Below the pieces are notes generated by a model that searched no databases, was not told the origin of the DNA, and saw nothing but the letters and a program-made list of their open reading frames with translations. A program made the position numbers and the translations under genes. DNA of 64,000 nucleotides from Pseudomonas entomophila (GTDB lineage Bacteria; Pseudomonadota; Gammaproteobacteria; Pseudomonadales; Pseudomonadaceae), in contig NZ_CP070982.1 in assembly GCF_018417595.1 (NCBI RefSeq), forward strand, positions 2,443,501-2,507,500, in the 5' to 3' direction. Below, piece by piece: positions 1 through 8,766 of the stretch (position 1 is the first letter of the stretch; each line of letters starts with the position of its first letter).

Positions 1-188
1 GCGCGGTCGCCCGGCAGTTCCTCTGCGAAGGCGATGCCGACTGGCTGCTGCGCTGGCATGGCGCCGATGCCGTGGCGACGCAATTCTGCCGGGCGCTGTT
101 GGCCGATCTGCCGCGCGCCACGCGGGAAATTGCCCTGGACGATGAACCGGAGCTGTTCAATTACCTGGTGACGCCACGCCGGCACTGA
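1..188 (+). CDS. C-terminal end of an unidentified protein (partial)
   Basis: An open frame enters from the left edge (first full codon at base 3) and stops at TGA 186-188, giving about 61 residues that end in YLVTPRRH. The codon use is typical of the window. I do not recognise the family: the tail is rich in Asp/Glu and Leu and shows no clear motif. It is on the same strand as the cyclic-di-GMP gene that follows, but a 130-bp gap holding a regulatory palindrome separates them, so they are probably separate transcription units. Confidence 0.6.
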   Translation, partial: AVARQFLCEGDADWLLRWHGADAVATQFCRALLADLPRATREIALDDEPELFNYLVTPRRH

Positions 189-200
189 CAGGTCTTTGCA

Positions 201-241
201 TTTTGTGACAGGCTTCACAAAATTCCCTCGGACGGCATAAT
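201..241 (+). promoter_or_regulatory. CRP/Vfr-type palindrome overlapping a sigma70-like promoter
   Basis: Bases 201-222 are a perfect palindrome with TTTTGTGA and TCACAAAA arms around a 6-base centre, which contains the full CRP consensus TGTGA-N6-TCACA. A near-consensus -10 (CATAAT, 236-241) lies downstream, so the palindrome covers the -35 position (about 213-218). The first gene downstream encodes the PAS-GGDEF-EAL protein at 319. The overlap allows either class II-like activation or repression; the sequence does not decide which. Confidence 0.6.
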
Positions 242-318
242 GCCAGCACTGTGCGGTTCCGTTCGCCAGAGGCCCGGAAGCGCTCCACTCGTGCCCGTCG
301 CAGGTTCAGGGAAACCCC

Positions 319-2430
319 ATGTCGCTAGCCACAAGTCCCGACGTCATGTACCGGCTGTTGATCCAGAGCGTGGTGGACTACGCCATCTACCTGCTCACCC
401 CCGAAGGCATCGTCGCCAACTGGAACCCCGGCGCGCAGCGGGCCAAGGGGTATCACGCCGAGGAAATCGTCGGCCAGCACTATTCGCTGTTCTACCGCGA
501 AGATGAACGGGCCGCGGGAATGCCGGAGAAGAACCTGGAGCAGGCCCGCAGCACCGGCCGCTTCGAGGAGCAGGGCTGGCGCCTGCGCAAGGACGGCTCG
601 GCGTTTCACGCCCATGTGCTGATCGAGGCGGTGCGTGACGACCAGGGTCAATTGATCGGTTTCGCCAAGATCACCCGCGACATCAGCGAGCGCCGCCGGC
701 ATGAACAGGAGTTGCTGCAAGCGAAGGAACTCGCCGAGCAGTACAGCCAGGAAATGGCCAAGTTGTCGCAGTTTCTCGATTCGGTGATCACCCACATTCC
801 CGCCAGCGTGATTGTCCAGGACCTGCACAGCCAACAGATCCTGCTGGCCAACCAGCAGGCCGAGCGCCTGTTCGGCGGCGAGGGTGCGAGCCTGGTCGGC
901 AAGCAGCCGGGCGAGTGCATGGCGCCCACGGCGGCCGACTACCTCGAACAGCACCTGGCCCGTGGCGCGCGCAGTGCCAAGGGCTTTGCCGCCGAGACCC
1001 GGGTCGATACCGCCAGAGGCCCGCGTACCCTGCGCAGCCGTGCCATGCTCTGCCAGAATCCGGGACAGGGCGACTACGTGCTGTTCGTGGCCGAGGACGC
1101 CACCGAGGAACTGGCCGCCCATGCCCAGATCCACCACATGGCGCACCACGACGCCCTGACCGGGCTGCCCAACCGCACGTTGTTCCATGAGCGGCTCAAG
1201 CAGGCGCTGTTGCGCGGCGAGGACGACGGCAAGCTGACCGCCGCCCTGTGCCTGGACCTGGACAATTTCAAGAACATCAACGACACCCAGGGCCACGCCT
1301 TCGGCGACAAGCTCCTGCGCGCCCTGGGCAAGCGCCTGCGCCGCGAGCTGCGCGAGCACGACACCCTGGCCCGGCTGGGCGGCGACGAGTTCGCCGTGGT
1401 GCTGGCCGGCCTCGACAGCCGCGAGGCCGCGCGCACTACCGCCCAACGCCTGATCGAGGCGATCTGCCCGCCGTTTCATATCGAGGGGCACCAGTTCAGC
1501 GTGGGGGTGAGCATCGGTGTCGCTACCGCGCCGGACGACCACGACCAGGCCGAGCAGTTGCTCGGCTATGCCGACATGGCCCTGTACGAAGCCAAGCGCA
1601 ACGGGCGTAATCGCTTCGAATGCTTCCATGTCGAACTCGACGTCGCCGCGCGCCAGCGCCGGCTGGTCGAGACCGACCTGCGCACCGCCCTGCACTTGGG
1701 GCAGTTGGAGCTGCACTACCAGCCGGTGGTCGACCAACAGAGCAACAGCGTCACCGGCTACGAGGCGCTGCTGCGCTGGCAGCACCCGACGCGGGGCATG
1801 ATCATGCCCATGGACTTCATCCCCATTGCCGAGGAGACCGGGCTGATCCACGAGATCGGCGCCCGCGCGCTGAACCTGGCCTGCCAGGAAGCGGCCAGCT
1901 GGGGCACCGAGCAGACGGTGTCGGTCAACCTCTCGGCGGTGCAGTTCAAGAACGCCGGGCTGGTGCACAGCGTGGCCCTGGCGCTGTCTGATTCAGGGTT
2001 GCCGGCGACGCGGCTGGAACTGGAGATCACCGAGTCGGTGCTGCTGGGCAACAGCGAGGAGAACGTGCGCACCTTGCGTGCGCTGAAGGACCTGGGGGTG
2101 TCGATCTCCCTCGATGATTTCGGCACCGGGTATTCGTCGCTGGGCTACCTGCGCTCGTTCCCGTTCGACCGGATCAAGATCGACAAGTCGTTCGTGCACG
2201 ACATGTGCGAAAGCCGCGAGGCGATGTCGATCGTGCGTGCAATTACCGAGCTGTCCAACAGCTTGATGATCAAGACCACCGCCGAGGGGGTGGAGTCGGC
2301 GGAGCAGATGCAGCGGTTGATGGCCGAGGGCTGCTCGCATTTCCAGGGTTATCTGTATGGGCGGCCGGCGCCGGCCAGCGAGCGGTTGCGGCAGGTGGGG
2401 GTGGTGGACACGCATCGTGTACCGACCTGA
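319..2430 (+). CDS. PAS-GGDEF-EAL cyclic-di-GMP synthase/phosphodiesterase
   Basis: A 703-residue protein that makes and/or degrades the second messenger cyclic-di-GMP in response to a PAS-sensed signal. An N-terminal PAS domain with PAC segment (about residues 10-125, ending in KITRDISERR) is followed by a second PAS-like stretch (about 150-260), a GGDEF domain with intact GGDEF at 354-358, and an EAL domain with EAL at 482-484 and an intact DDFGTGYSSL loop. An RxxD inhibitory site (REHD) sits five residues before GGDEF, so product feedback is likely. There are no membrane segments or signal peptide, so it is probably cytosolic. Both catalytic signatures look active; which activity dominates cannot be read from sequence. 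Start chosen at ATG 319, preceded by CAGGGAAA. The PAS type resembles those that bind haem or flavin, but that is not shown here. Confidence 0.93.
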   Translation: MSLATSPDVMYRLLIQSVVDYAIYLLTPEGIVANWNPGAQRAKGYHAEEIVGQHYSLFYREDERAAGMPEKNLEQARSTGRFEEQGWRLRKDGSAFHAHVLIEAVRDDQGQLIGFAKITRDISERRRHEQELLQAKELAEQYSQEMAKLSQFLDSVITHIPASVIVQDLHSQQILLANQQAERLFGGEGASLVGKQPGECMAPTAADYLEQHLARGARSAKGFAAETRVDTARGPRTLRSRAMLCQNPGQGDYVLFVAEDATEELAAHAQIHHMAHHDALTGLPNRTLFHERLKQALLRGEDDGKLTAALCLDLDNFKNINDTQGHAFGDKLLRALGKRLRRELREHDTLARLGGDEFAVVLAGLDSREAARTTAQRLIEAICPPFHIEGHQFSVGVSIGVATAPDDHDQAEQLLGYADMALYEAKRNGRNRFECFHVELDVAARQRRLVETDLRTALHLGQLELHYQPVVDQQSNSVTGYEALLRWQHPTRGMIMPMDFIPIAEETGLIHEIGARALNLACQEAASWGTEQTVSVNLSAVQFKNAGLVHSVALALSDSGLPATRLELEITESVLLGNSEENVRTLRALKDLGVSISLDDFGTGYSSLGYLRSFPFDRIKIDKSFVHDMCESREAMSIVRAITELSNSLMIKTTAEGVESAEQMQRLMAEGCSHFQGYLYGRPAPASERLRQVGVVDTHRVPT

Positions 2431-2476
2431 ATCGGCAGTGACGCTGTGGGTAACTGTCTTGCAGATATACGTCTGC

Positions 2477-2597
2477 CTCTGTGGGAGCGGCCTTGTGTCG
2501 CGAAAGGGCTGCGCAGCAGCCCCAGGTTCAGCGTTGATGCAATGATCGCCGGGGCCGCGTTGCGGCCCTTTAGCGACACAAGGCCGCTCCCACAGAG
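2477..2597. repeat. Inverted pair of REP-like elements
   Basis: Two perfect 25-base arms (2477-2501 and 2573-2597) read CTCTGTGGGAGCGGCC... and its reverse complement, with further complementary bases (GAAAGGGC/GCCCTTTA) inside. This is the usual head-to-head REP pair of the P. putida group. It lies in the 330-base gene-free gap 2431-2760, which otherwise holds a second single element and a terminator. Confidence 0.8.
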
Positions 2598-2618
2598 ACC
2601 AATCCCTCACTACACCCC

Positions 2619-2645
2619 GTAGGAGCCAGCCTTGCTGGCGAAGCC
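2619..2645. repeat. Single REP-like hairpin (GTAGGAGCCAGC family)
   Basis: GTAGGAGCCAGC-CTT-GCTGGCGAA forms a short imperfect hairpin. The same core recurs at 37714-37739, 47762-47790 and near 59190. Confidence 0.65.
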
Positions 2646-2677
2646 TGGCATGGCCGGGCCAGGACAGGACCGCGCAT

Positions 2678-2709
2678 AAAAAAGCCCCGACGACCAAGGC
2701 CATCGGGGC
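2678..2709 (-). terminator. Intrinsic terminator of mexEF-oprN
   Basis: Read on the minus strand, a 7-bp stem (GCCCCGA/TCGGGGC, loop 12) is followed directly by six T residues. It lies about 50 bases past the oprN stop codon. Confidence 0.85.
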
Positions 2710-2760
2710 AAACGGTTGGGGGAGGAACCAACCAAAGGAGTCTTCAGATCAGGGAAGCGC

Positions 2761-4182
2761 TCAGCGCGCGCTGGCCACCACCTCCGGTTGCCAGCCGCCG
2801 CCCAGGGCCTTGTAGATCGCGACGATGCCGCTGTACAGCTCGACCTCGCCCTGGGCCTGGGCATCCTCGGCGCTCAGCCGCTCACGCTCGGCATCCAGCA
2901 ACACCAGGTAATCCACCGTCCCTTCGCGATAGCGGATCGAGGCCAGCTCGGCCGCCTTGCGGCTGGCCTCGCTCTGGCGCATCAGCGCCAGCAGGCGCTG
3001 CTGGCGCTTGCCATAGTCGCTGAACGCGTTGGCGGACTCTTCCAACGCCAGCAGCACCTGCTGCTCATAGTTGGCCAGGGCGCCGTCAGCGTCGGCCTTG
3101 GCCCCGCGCAGACGGGCGCGCACGCTGCCCAGGTCGAACGCCGCCCAGGTGATGCTCGGCCCCAGCGCCCAGGCGTTGGAGGCCGCCGAGCCGATTTGCG
3201 AACCGCGTGCGGCGGTGAAACCGAGGAAGCCGCTCAGGCTGACCCGCGGGAACAGGTCGGCGGTGGCCACGCCCACGTTGGCCGTGGCCGCTGCCAGCTG
3301 GCGCTCGGCGCTGCGGATGTCCGGGCGGCGGCGCAGCAGCTCGCCCGGGTCGCCCACCGGCAGGGCCTTGGCGATGGCCGGCAGGGCCTTGGGCGACAGA
3401 TCCACGGTCATGGCGTCCGGGCGCTGGCCGAGCAGGGTGGCGATGCGGTTCTTCGCCCGCACCTGCGCGGCCTGCAATTGCGGCACGGTGGCTTCGACAC
3501 CCGCCAGGCGGGCGTCGGCGCGTACCACGTCGAGTTCGTTGCCGACCCCGGTGTCGCGCAGGGTCACGGTGATGTCCCGCGACTGCTGCTGGGTCTTGAG
3601 GTTGGCCACGGCGATCTGCTCGCGCAACTGGGCGCCGCGCAACTGGCCATAGGCGTCGACCAGCTCGGCGATCAGGCTGACCTGCAGCTGTTGCAGGTCG
3701 GCTTCGGCGGCGGCTTCCTGGGCTTCGCTGGCCTCGATCTGGCGCTGGATGCGGCCGAACAGGTCGAGCTCCCAGGCCATGTCCAGGCCCAGGTCGTAGC
3801 GCTCGCTGTTGACCCGGCGTTCGGTCTGGCCCGGGACCTGGCCCTTGCCCTTGCCCAGGTCGCTGCTGGCGCGGCTGGTGACCACCGGGAGCTGGTCGTT
3901 GGACACATCCTCGCGGATCGCCCGCGCCGCCTTCAGGCGGGCGAACGCCACGCGCAGGTCACGGTTGCCCTCCAGCGATGCCTGCACCAACTGGTTGAGC
4001 ACCGGGTCGTCGAACTGCTTCCACCACACACTCTCGAAGCGGCTGCGGTCGAAGGCCTTGGCCTCCAGGCCGCTGTCCAGCCTGGCCGGCGCGGTGTCCG
4101 GCGTCTTGTAGTCCGGGCCCACGGCGCAGGCCGCCAGGGCCAGGGCCAGCAGGCTCGGGGTCAGGGGTTTGAGCAACTTCAT
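2761..4182 (-). CDS. oprN: OprN-type outer-membrane efflux channel lipoprotein
   Basis: A 473-residue TolC/OprM-family outer-membrane factor, the exit duct of the tripartite RND pump made with MexE and MexF. The N-terminus has a lipoprotein signal ending in LAAC, followed by the family opening VGPDYKTPD. Two repeated outer-membrane-efflux domains follow, with LLRRRPDIRSAERQL and a C-terminal REGTVDYLVLLDAER helix. The start overlaps the mexF stop by 4 bases (ATGA), so translation is coupled. Expected substrates from the family are chloramphenicol, fluoroquinolones, trimethoprim and quorum-signal precursors. The gene name rests on the MexF/MexE similarity of its partners rather than on the channel alone. 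Confidence 0.88.
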   Translation of the reverse strand: MKLLKPLTPSLLALALAACAVGPDYKTPDTAPARLDSGLEAKAFDRSRFESVWWKQFDDPVLNQLVQASLEGNRDLRVAFARLKAARAIREDVSNDQLPVVTSRASSDLGKGKGQVPGQTERRVNSERYDLGLDMAWELDLFGRIQRQIEASEAQEAAAEADLQQLQVSLIAELVDAYGQLRGAQLREQIAVANLKTQQQSRDITVTLRDTGVGNELDVVRADARLAGVEATVPQLQAAQVRAKNRIATLLGQRPDAMTVDLSPKALPAIAKALPVGDPGELLRRRPDIRSAERQLAAATANVGVATADLFPRVSLSGFLGFTAARGSQIGSAASNAWALGPSITWAAFDLGSVRARLRGAKADADGALANYEQQVLLALEESANAFSDYGKRQQRLLALMRQSEASRKAAELASIRYREGTVDYLVLLDAERERLSAEDAQAQGEVELYSGIVAIYKALGGGWQPEVVASAR

Positions 4183-7100
4183 GCGTGGTTCTCCAGCGCG
4201 ATGCTGCGCTCGGCCTTGCGGGCCTGGCGACGCTCGACGAAACGGCGGATCAGGAAGAAGAACACCGGGGTCAGGAACAGGCCGAACACGGTCACCCCGA
4301 TCATCCCCGAGAACACCGCCACACCCATGGCGTGACGCATTTCCGAGCCGGCGCCGGAGGAGAACACCAGCGGCACCACGCCCATGATGAAGGCGATCGA
4401 GGTCATCAGGATCGGCCGCAGACGCAGACGGCAGGCTTCCAGCACGGCAGCCAGCGGGTCGAGGCCCTTGGCCTGTTCATCCTTGGCGAACTCGACGATC
4501 AGGATCGCGTTCTTGCACGCCAGACCCACCAGCACGATCAAGCCGATCTGGGTGAAGATGTTGTTGTCGCCACCGGAGACGATCACCCCGGTGATGGCCG
4601 ACAGCAGGGTCATCGGCACGATCAGGATCACCGCCAGCGGCAGGCTCCAGCTTTCGTACTGGGCGGCCAGCACCAGGAAGGCCAGCAGCACGCAGAGCGG
4701 GAACACGAACAGCGCGGTGTTGCCCGAGAGGATCTGCTGGTAGGTCAGGTCGGTCCACTCGAAGGTCATGCCGTTGGGCAGTTCCTCCTTGAGCAGCTTC
4801 TCGATCGCAGCCTCCGCCTGGCCGGAGCTGTAGCCGGGGGCTGCGGCTCCGTTGATCTCGGCGGTGATGAAGCCGTTGTAGTGCATCACCCGGTCAGGCC
4901 CGGAGGTGTCGCTGACCTTGAGGAAGGTCGCCAGCGGGATCATCTCGCCCAGGTTATTGCGCACCTTCAGCTGGCCGATCTGCTCGGCGTCGAGGCGGAA
5001 CTGCTGCTCGGCCTGGACGTTGACCTGGTAGGTGCGGCCAAAGCGGTTGAAGTCGTTGGTGTACAGCGAGCCCAGGTAGACCTGCAGGGTGTCGAAGATG
5101 TCGGTGATCGCCACGCCGTGGGTCTTGGCCTTTTCCCGGTCGATGGCGGCATCGACCTGCGGCACGTTGACCTGGTAGCTGGTGAACAGGCCCGCCAGCT
5201 CCGGCACGCTGCGGCTCTTGGCGATGATGTTCTGGGTCTCTTTGTACAGCGCCTCATAGCCCAGGTTGCCACGGTCCTCGATCTGCAGGCGGAAGCCGCC
5301 GATGGTGCCAAGGCCTTGTACCGGTGGTGGCGGGAAGATCGCGATGTAGGCGTCCTGGATGTCGGCGAACTGGGCGTTCAGCGCCGCGGCGATGGCCTGC
5401 GCCGACTGGCTCGGGTCCTTGCGCTCGTCGAACGGCTTGAGCGGGGTGAACACGATGCCGCTGTTCGGGCTGTTGGTGAAACCATTGATCGACAGGCCCG
5501 GGAAGGCCACCGAATCGGCCACGCCCGGTTGCTTGAGGGCGATCTCGCTCATCTTCTTGATCACAGCCTCCGTACGGTCGAGGCTGGCGGCGTCAGGCAG
5601 CTGGGCGAAGGCTACCAGGTACTGCTTGTCCTGGGCCGGGACGAAGCCGGTCGGGGTGGACGAGAAGCCAAGATAAGTCAGGCCCATCAAGCCGGCATAG
5701 ACGAACAGGGCGATGCCGCTGGAGCGGATGACCCGGCGCACGCCGCCGACATAGCCATGGCTGGCGCGGTCGAAGAAGCGGTTGAACGGCGCGAACAGCC
5801 AGCTGCCCAGCAGCTTCTCGAGGAACCGCGAGAAACGGTCCTTGGGCGCGTGGTGGTCCTTCAGCAGCACGGCGGCCAGGGCCGGCGACAGGGTCAGCGA
5901 GTTGAACGCCGAGATCACGGTGGAGATGGCGATGGTCAGCGCGAACTGCTTGTAGAACTGCCCGGTAAGCCCCGAGATGAACGCGGCGGGCACGAACACG
6001 GCGCACAGCACCAGGGCGGTGGCGATGATCGGGCCGGTCACTTCGCTCATGGCCTTCTGCGTCGCTTCCAGCGGTTTCAGGCCGAGCCCGATGTTCCGTT
6101 CGACGTTCTCCACCACGACGATGGCGTCGTCCACCACGATACCGATGGCCAGCACGAGGCCGAACAACGACAGCGCGTTGAGCGAGAAACCGAACAGGTG
6201 CATCACCGCGAAGGTACCGATCAGCGAGACCGGCACGGCCATCAGCGGGATGATCGAGGCGCGCCAGGTCTGCAGGAACAGGATCACCACCAGCACGACC
6301 AGGATCAGTGCTTCGAACAGGGTATGCACCACCGCTTCGATGGAGCCACGGACGAACACGGTCGGGTCATAGACGATGCTGTAGTCCATGCCTTCCGGGA
6401 AGTCTTTCTTCAGCTCGGCCATCTTCGCCCGCACTTCGTCGGAGATCTCGATGGCGTTGGAGCCCGGGCGCTGGAAGATCGGAATGGCCACGGCCGGCTG
6501 GTTGTTCAGCAGCGAACGCAGGGCGTACTGGCTGGAGCCGAGCTCGACCCGGGCGATGTCCTTCAGGCGCGTGATCTCGCCATTGGCGCCGGCACGGATG
6601 ATGATGTTCTCGAACTCTTCCTCGTTGACCAGGCGGCCCTGGGTGTTGATCGACAGCTGGAAGCTGGTCGAACCCGGGGCGGGCGGGGCGCCCAGCTGGC
6701 CGGCGGCGACCTGGCGGTTCTGCTCGCGAATGGCGGCGACCACATCACTGGCGGTGAGGTTGCGCGAAGCGGTCTTGTTCGGGTCGAGCCACACCCGCAG
6801 CGAGTAGTCGCCCATGCCGAACAGCTGCACGTCGCCCACGCCGCCCAGGCGCGCCAGCTCATCCTTGATGTTGAGGATGGCGTAGTTGGACAGGTAGAGC
6901 ATGTCGTAGCGGTTGTCCGGCGAGGTCAGGTGCACGACCATGGTCAGGTCGGGCGAGGCCTTGTCGACGGTGATACCGATACGGGTGACTTCCTCCGGCA
7001 GCTTGGGCTGGGTGCGGGTCACGCGGTTCTGCACCTGCACCTGGGCGTTGTCCAGGTCGGTGCCTAGAGCGAAGGTGATGGTCAGGGTCAGCTTGCCGTC

Positions 7101-7358
7101 GGCGGTGGACTGCGAGGACATGTACAGCATGTTCTCGACACCGGTGATGGCCTGCTCCAGCGGCGCGGCGACGGTTTCGCCGATCACCTTGGGGTTGGCG
7201 CCGGGGAAGTTGGCGCGCACCACCACGGTGGGTGGCACCACTTCGGGGTATTCGCTGATCGGCAGCTGGAACAGCGAGATCGAACCCGCGATCAGCAGCA
7301 CCAGCGACAGCACCGCGGCGAAGATCGGCCGGGTAATGAAGAATTTCGAAAAGTTCAT
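4179..7358 (-). CDS. mexF: MexF-type RND multidrug efflux transporter
   Basis: A 1059-residue inner-membrane proton-driven RND (HAE1) pump, close to the usual length for MexF. It opens with MNFSKFFITRPIFAAVLSL (first membrane helix) and keeps the TM4 acidic pair in GIVVDDAIVVVEN and the charged/aromatic residues of the porter domains. Two large periplasmic loops and about twelve membrane segments are apparent. Segments such as FPGANPKVIGETVAAPLEQ match what I recall of MexF more than MexB or TtgB. The gene follows mexE after a 12-base gap and overlaps oprN by 4 bases, so the three form one operon. No frameshift or missing domain was seen. Confidence 0.92.
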   Translation of the reverse strand: MNFSKFFITRPIFAAVLSLVLLIAGSISLFQLPISEYPEVVPPTVVVRANFPGANPKVIGETVAAPLEQAITGVENMLYMSSQSTADGKLTLTITFALGTDLDNAQVQVQNRVTRTQPKLPEEVTRIGITVDKASPDLTMVVHLTSPDNRYDMLYLSNYAILNIKDELARLGGVGDVQLFGMGDYSLRVWLDPNKTASRNLTASDVVAAIREQNRQVAAGQLGAPPAPGSTSFQLSINTQGRLVNEEEFENIIIRAGANGEITRLKDIARVELGSSQYALRSLLNNQPAVAIPIFQRPGSNAIEISDEVRAKMAELKKDFPEGMDYSIVYDPTVFVRGSIEAVVHTLFEALILVVLVVILFLQTWRASIIPLMAVPVSLIGTFAVMHLFGFSLNALSLFGLVLAIGIVVDDAIVVVENVERNIGLGLKPLEATQKAMSEVTGPIIATALVLCAVFVPAAFISGLTGQFYKQFALTIAISTVISAFNSLTLSPALAAVLLKDHHAPKDRFSRFLEKLLGSWLFAPFNRFFDRASHGYVGGVRRVIRSSGIALFVYAGLMGLTYLGFSSTPTGFVPAQDKQYLVAFAQLPDAASLDRTEAVIKKMSEIALKQPGVADSVAFPGLSINGFTNSPNSGIVFTPLKPFDERKDPSQSAQAIAAALNAQFADIQDAYIAIFPPPPVQGLGTIGGFRLQIEDRGNLGYEALYKETQNIIAKSRSVPELAGLFTSYQVNVPQVDAAIDREKAKTHGVAITDIFDTLQVYLGSLYTNDFNRFGRTYQVNVQAEQQFRLDAEQIGQLKVRNNLGEMIPLATFLKVSDTSGPDRVMHYNGFITAEINGAAAPGYSSGQAEAAIEKLLKEELPNGMTFEWTDLTYQQILSGNTALFVFPLCVLLAFLVLAAQYESWSLPLAVILIVPMTLLSAITGVIVSGGDNNIFTQIGLIVLVGLACKNAILIVEFAKDEQAKGLDPLAAVLEACRLRLRPILMTSIAFIMGVVPLVFSSGAGSEMRHAMGVAVFSGMIGVTVFGLFLTPVFFFLIRRFVERRQARKAERSIALENHA

Positions 7359-7370
7359 CGGTGTCGTCCC

Positions 7371-8612
7371 TTAACCGCGTGGCGCCTGGGCGCTGGCGAC
7401 TTTTTCGTTGGTGCCGGCAACCTTCGGCGCCGGGTTGCTGGCCTCCAGGGCCTGGCGCTGCTGGGCGAGGGCGGCGAGGGTCTGTTCGCTGGCCATTGGC
7501 GTTTCCTCCGGGGTGACCGGCGAGCCAGGGCGTACGCGCTGCAGGCCCTTGACCACGATGCGGTCATCTTTGCCCAGGCCGCTGCGCACGATGCGCAGGC
7601 CTTCGAGCTTGGGCCCCAGTTCCACGGCGCGGTAGGCGGCCTTGTTGTCCTTGTCCATCACCAGCACGAACTTCTTGCCAAGGTCGGTGCCGACCGCCTC
7701 GTCGTTGATCAGCACGGCGTCGTACTGGGCGCTGCCGACCAGCTTCAGGCGTGCGTACAGGCCGGGGGTGAACTGGCCGTCGCGGTTGTCGAACACGGCG
7801 CGGCCACGGATGGTGCCGGTGCGTGGGTTGACCTGGTTGTCGACGAAGTTCATCTGGCCCAGGTGCGGGTTGCCGGTTTCGTTGGTCAGGCCCAGGTACA
7901 CCGGGGTGCTCTGGCCACGCTGGCCGTCGCGGGCGAGCTGGCTGTACTTGAGGTACACGCGCTCGTCGGCGTCGAAGTAGGCGTACACCTTGTCGGTGGA
8001 GACCACGCTGGTCAGCGGGGTGACATCGGCAGTGACGATGTTGCCGGCGGTGAACTGGGCGCGGCTGACGCGGCCGCTGATGGGCGCGGTGACGCGGGTG
8101 AAGCTCAGGTTCAGGCGGGCCAGGTCGAGCTGCGCCTGGATCGCGTCGACCCCGGCGCGGGCCTCGGCGGCGGCGCTGGTGCGCGACTCGGCCAGTTCCG
8201 CGGAGATGGCGTTGCTGTCGCGCAGGCGCTCGCCACGGCTGGCTTCGTTGGCGCTGCGCACGGCGGTGGCTTTAGCTTGTTGCAGCTGGGCTTCGAGGCG
8301 GCGGACTTCAGCCTGGAACGGACGCGGGTCGATCTGGAACAGCAGGTCGCCTTTCTTGACCTGGGCGCCTTCGGTGAAGGCCACCAGGTCGATCTGGCCG
8401 GAGACGCGCGGGCGCACCTCGACGGTTTCCGGCGCCTCGAGGCGGCCGGTGAACTCGTCCCATTCGTTGATCGGTTGCTCGATCACCTTGGCTACGCTGA
8501 CCTTGGGCGCGGCGGGAGCCTGCACGGCGTCGGGGGTGCGACCGCAAGCGCTGAGCACCACCACTGCCAGGGCAGCGAGCGGAAAGCGCAAGGGTTTGAG
8601 TGAGTGATCCAT
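7371..8612 (-). CDS. mexE: MexE-type periplasmic adaptor of RND efflux pump
   Basis: A membrane-fusion protein of 413 residues linking MexF to OprN in the periplasm. The start is taken at ATG 8612 (MDHSLKPLRF), preceded by GGAG; a TTG five codons upstream is possible but less likely. It has a lipoprotein signal ending in LSAC, then a lipoyl/biotinyl-like half (VRPRVSGQIDLVAFTEGAQVKKG), a coiled-coil hairpin rich in Ala/Glu/Arg, and a beta-barrel. The C-terminus carries a low-complexity Ala/Gln tail. It is the first gene of the operon. An LTTR-type inverted repeat lies about 85-100 bases upstream, and an IS remnant lies beyond that. Confidence 0.92.
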   Translation of the reverse strand: MDHSLKPLRFPLAALAVVVLSACGRTPDAVQAPAAPKVSVAKVIEQPINEWDEFTGRLEAPETVEVRPRVSGQIDLVAFTEGAQVKKGDLLFQIDPRPFQAEVRRLEAQLQQAKATAVRSANEASRGERLRDSNAISAELAESRTSAAAEARAGVDAIQAQLDLARLNLSFTRVTAPISGRVSRAQFTAGNIVTADVTPLTSVVSTDKVYAYFDADERVYLKYSQLARDGQRGQSTPVYLGLTNETGNPHLGQMNFVDNQVNPRTGTIRGRAVFDNRDGQFTPGLYARLKLVGSAQYDAVLINDEAVGTDLGKKFVLVMDKDNKAAYRAVELGPKLEGLRIVRSGLGKDDRIVVKGLQRVRPGSPVTPEETPMASEQTLAALAQQRQALEASNPAPKVAGTNEKVASAQAPRG

Positions 8613-8695
8613 GGAGAGCTCCGCCAATGTATTAGTAGTGGGCGGAGTGTGAGTGTGTTGCGTTTAAGGAACGAATCGAACGGAGCGAAGGTTAT

Positions 8696-8712
8696 TATCA
8701 CGCGCAATGATA
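8696..8712 (-). promoter_or_regulatory. LysR-type operator candidate upstream of mexE
   Basis: TATCA-N7-TGATA is a perfect interrupted inverted repeat with the T-N11-A shape typical of LysR-family sites, 84-100 bases upstream of the mexE start. MexEF-OprN is controlled by the LysR protein MexT in P. aeruginosa; no LysR gene is adjacent here, but a MexT-like one lies at 48.5-49.4 kb. Confidence 0.45.
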
Positions 8713-8766
8713 TGAGCGGTGGTGGCATCGATGATGTGCATGCATCGCGCACTCAGCCTATCAGGT

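Noticed and set aside
325..1968. Long open frame antisense to the PAS-GGDEF-EAL gene
   Set aside because: It is a GC-rich shadow of a strongly conserved coding frame and its product is low-complexity Val/Gln/Leu/Gly sequence without any motif.
4185..7067. A 960-codon plus-strand open frame opposite mexF
   Set aside because: The product is His/Gln/Arg/Gly-rich with no domain, and mexF on the other strand is unambiguous.
2761..8612. Assigning the efflux operon to TtgABC
   Set aside because: The pump and adaptor sequences resemble MexF/MexE more than TtgB/TtgA, and no TetR (ttgR) gene is divergent.
8719..8766. Taking the transposase start at 8719 as a real intact gene
   Set aside because: The first residues do not match the family; the homology begins in the middle of the transposase fold and the N-terminal domain and first catalytic Asp are absent.
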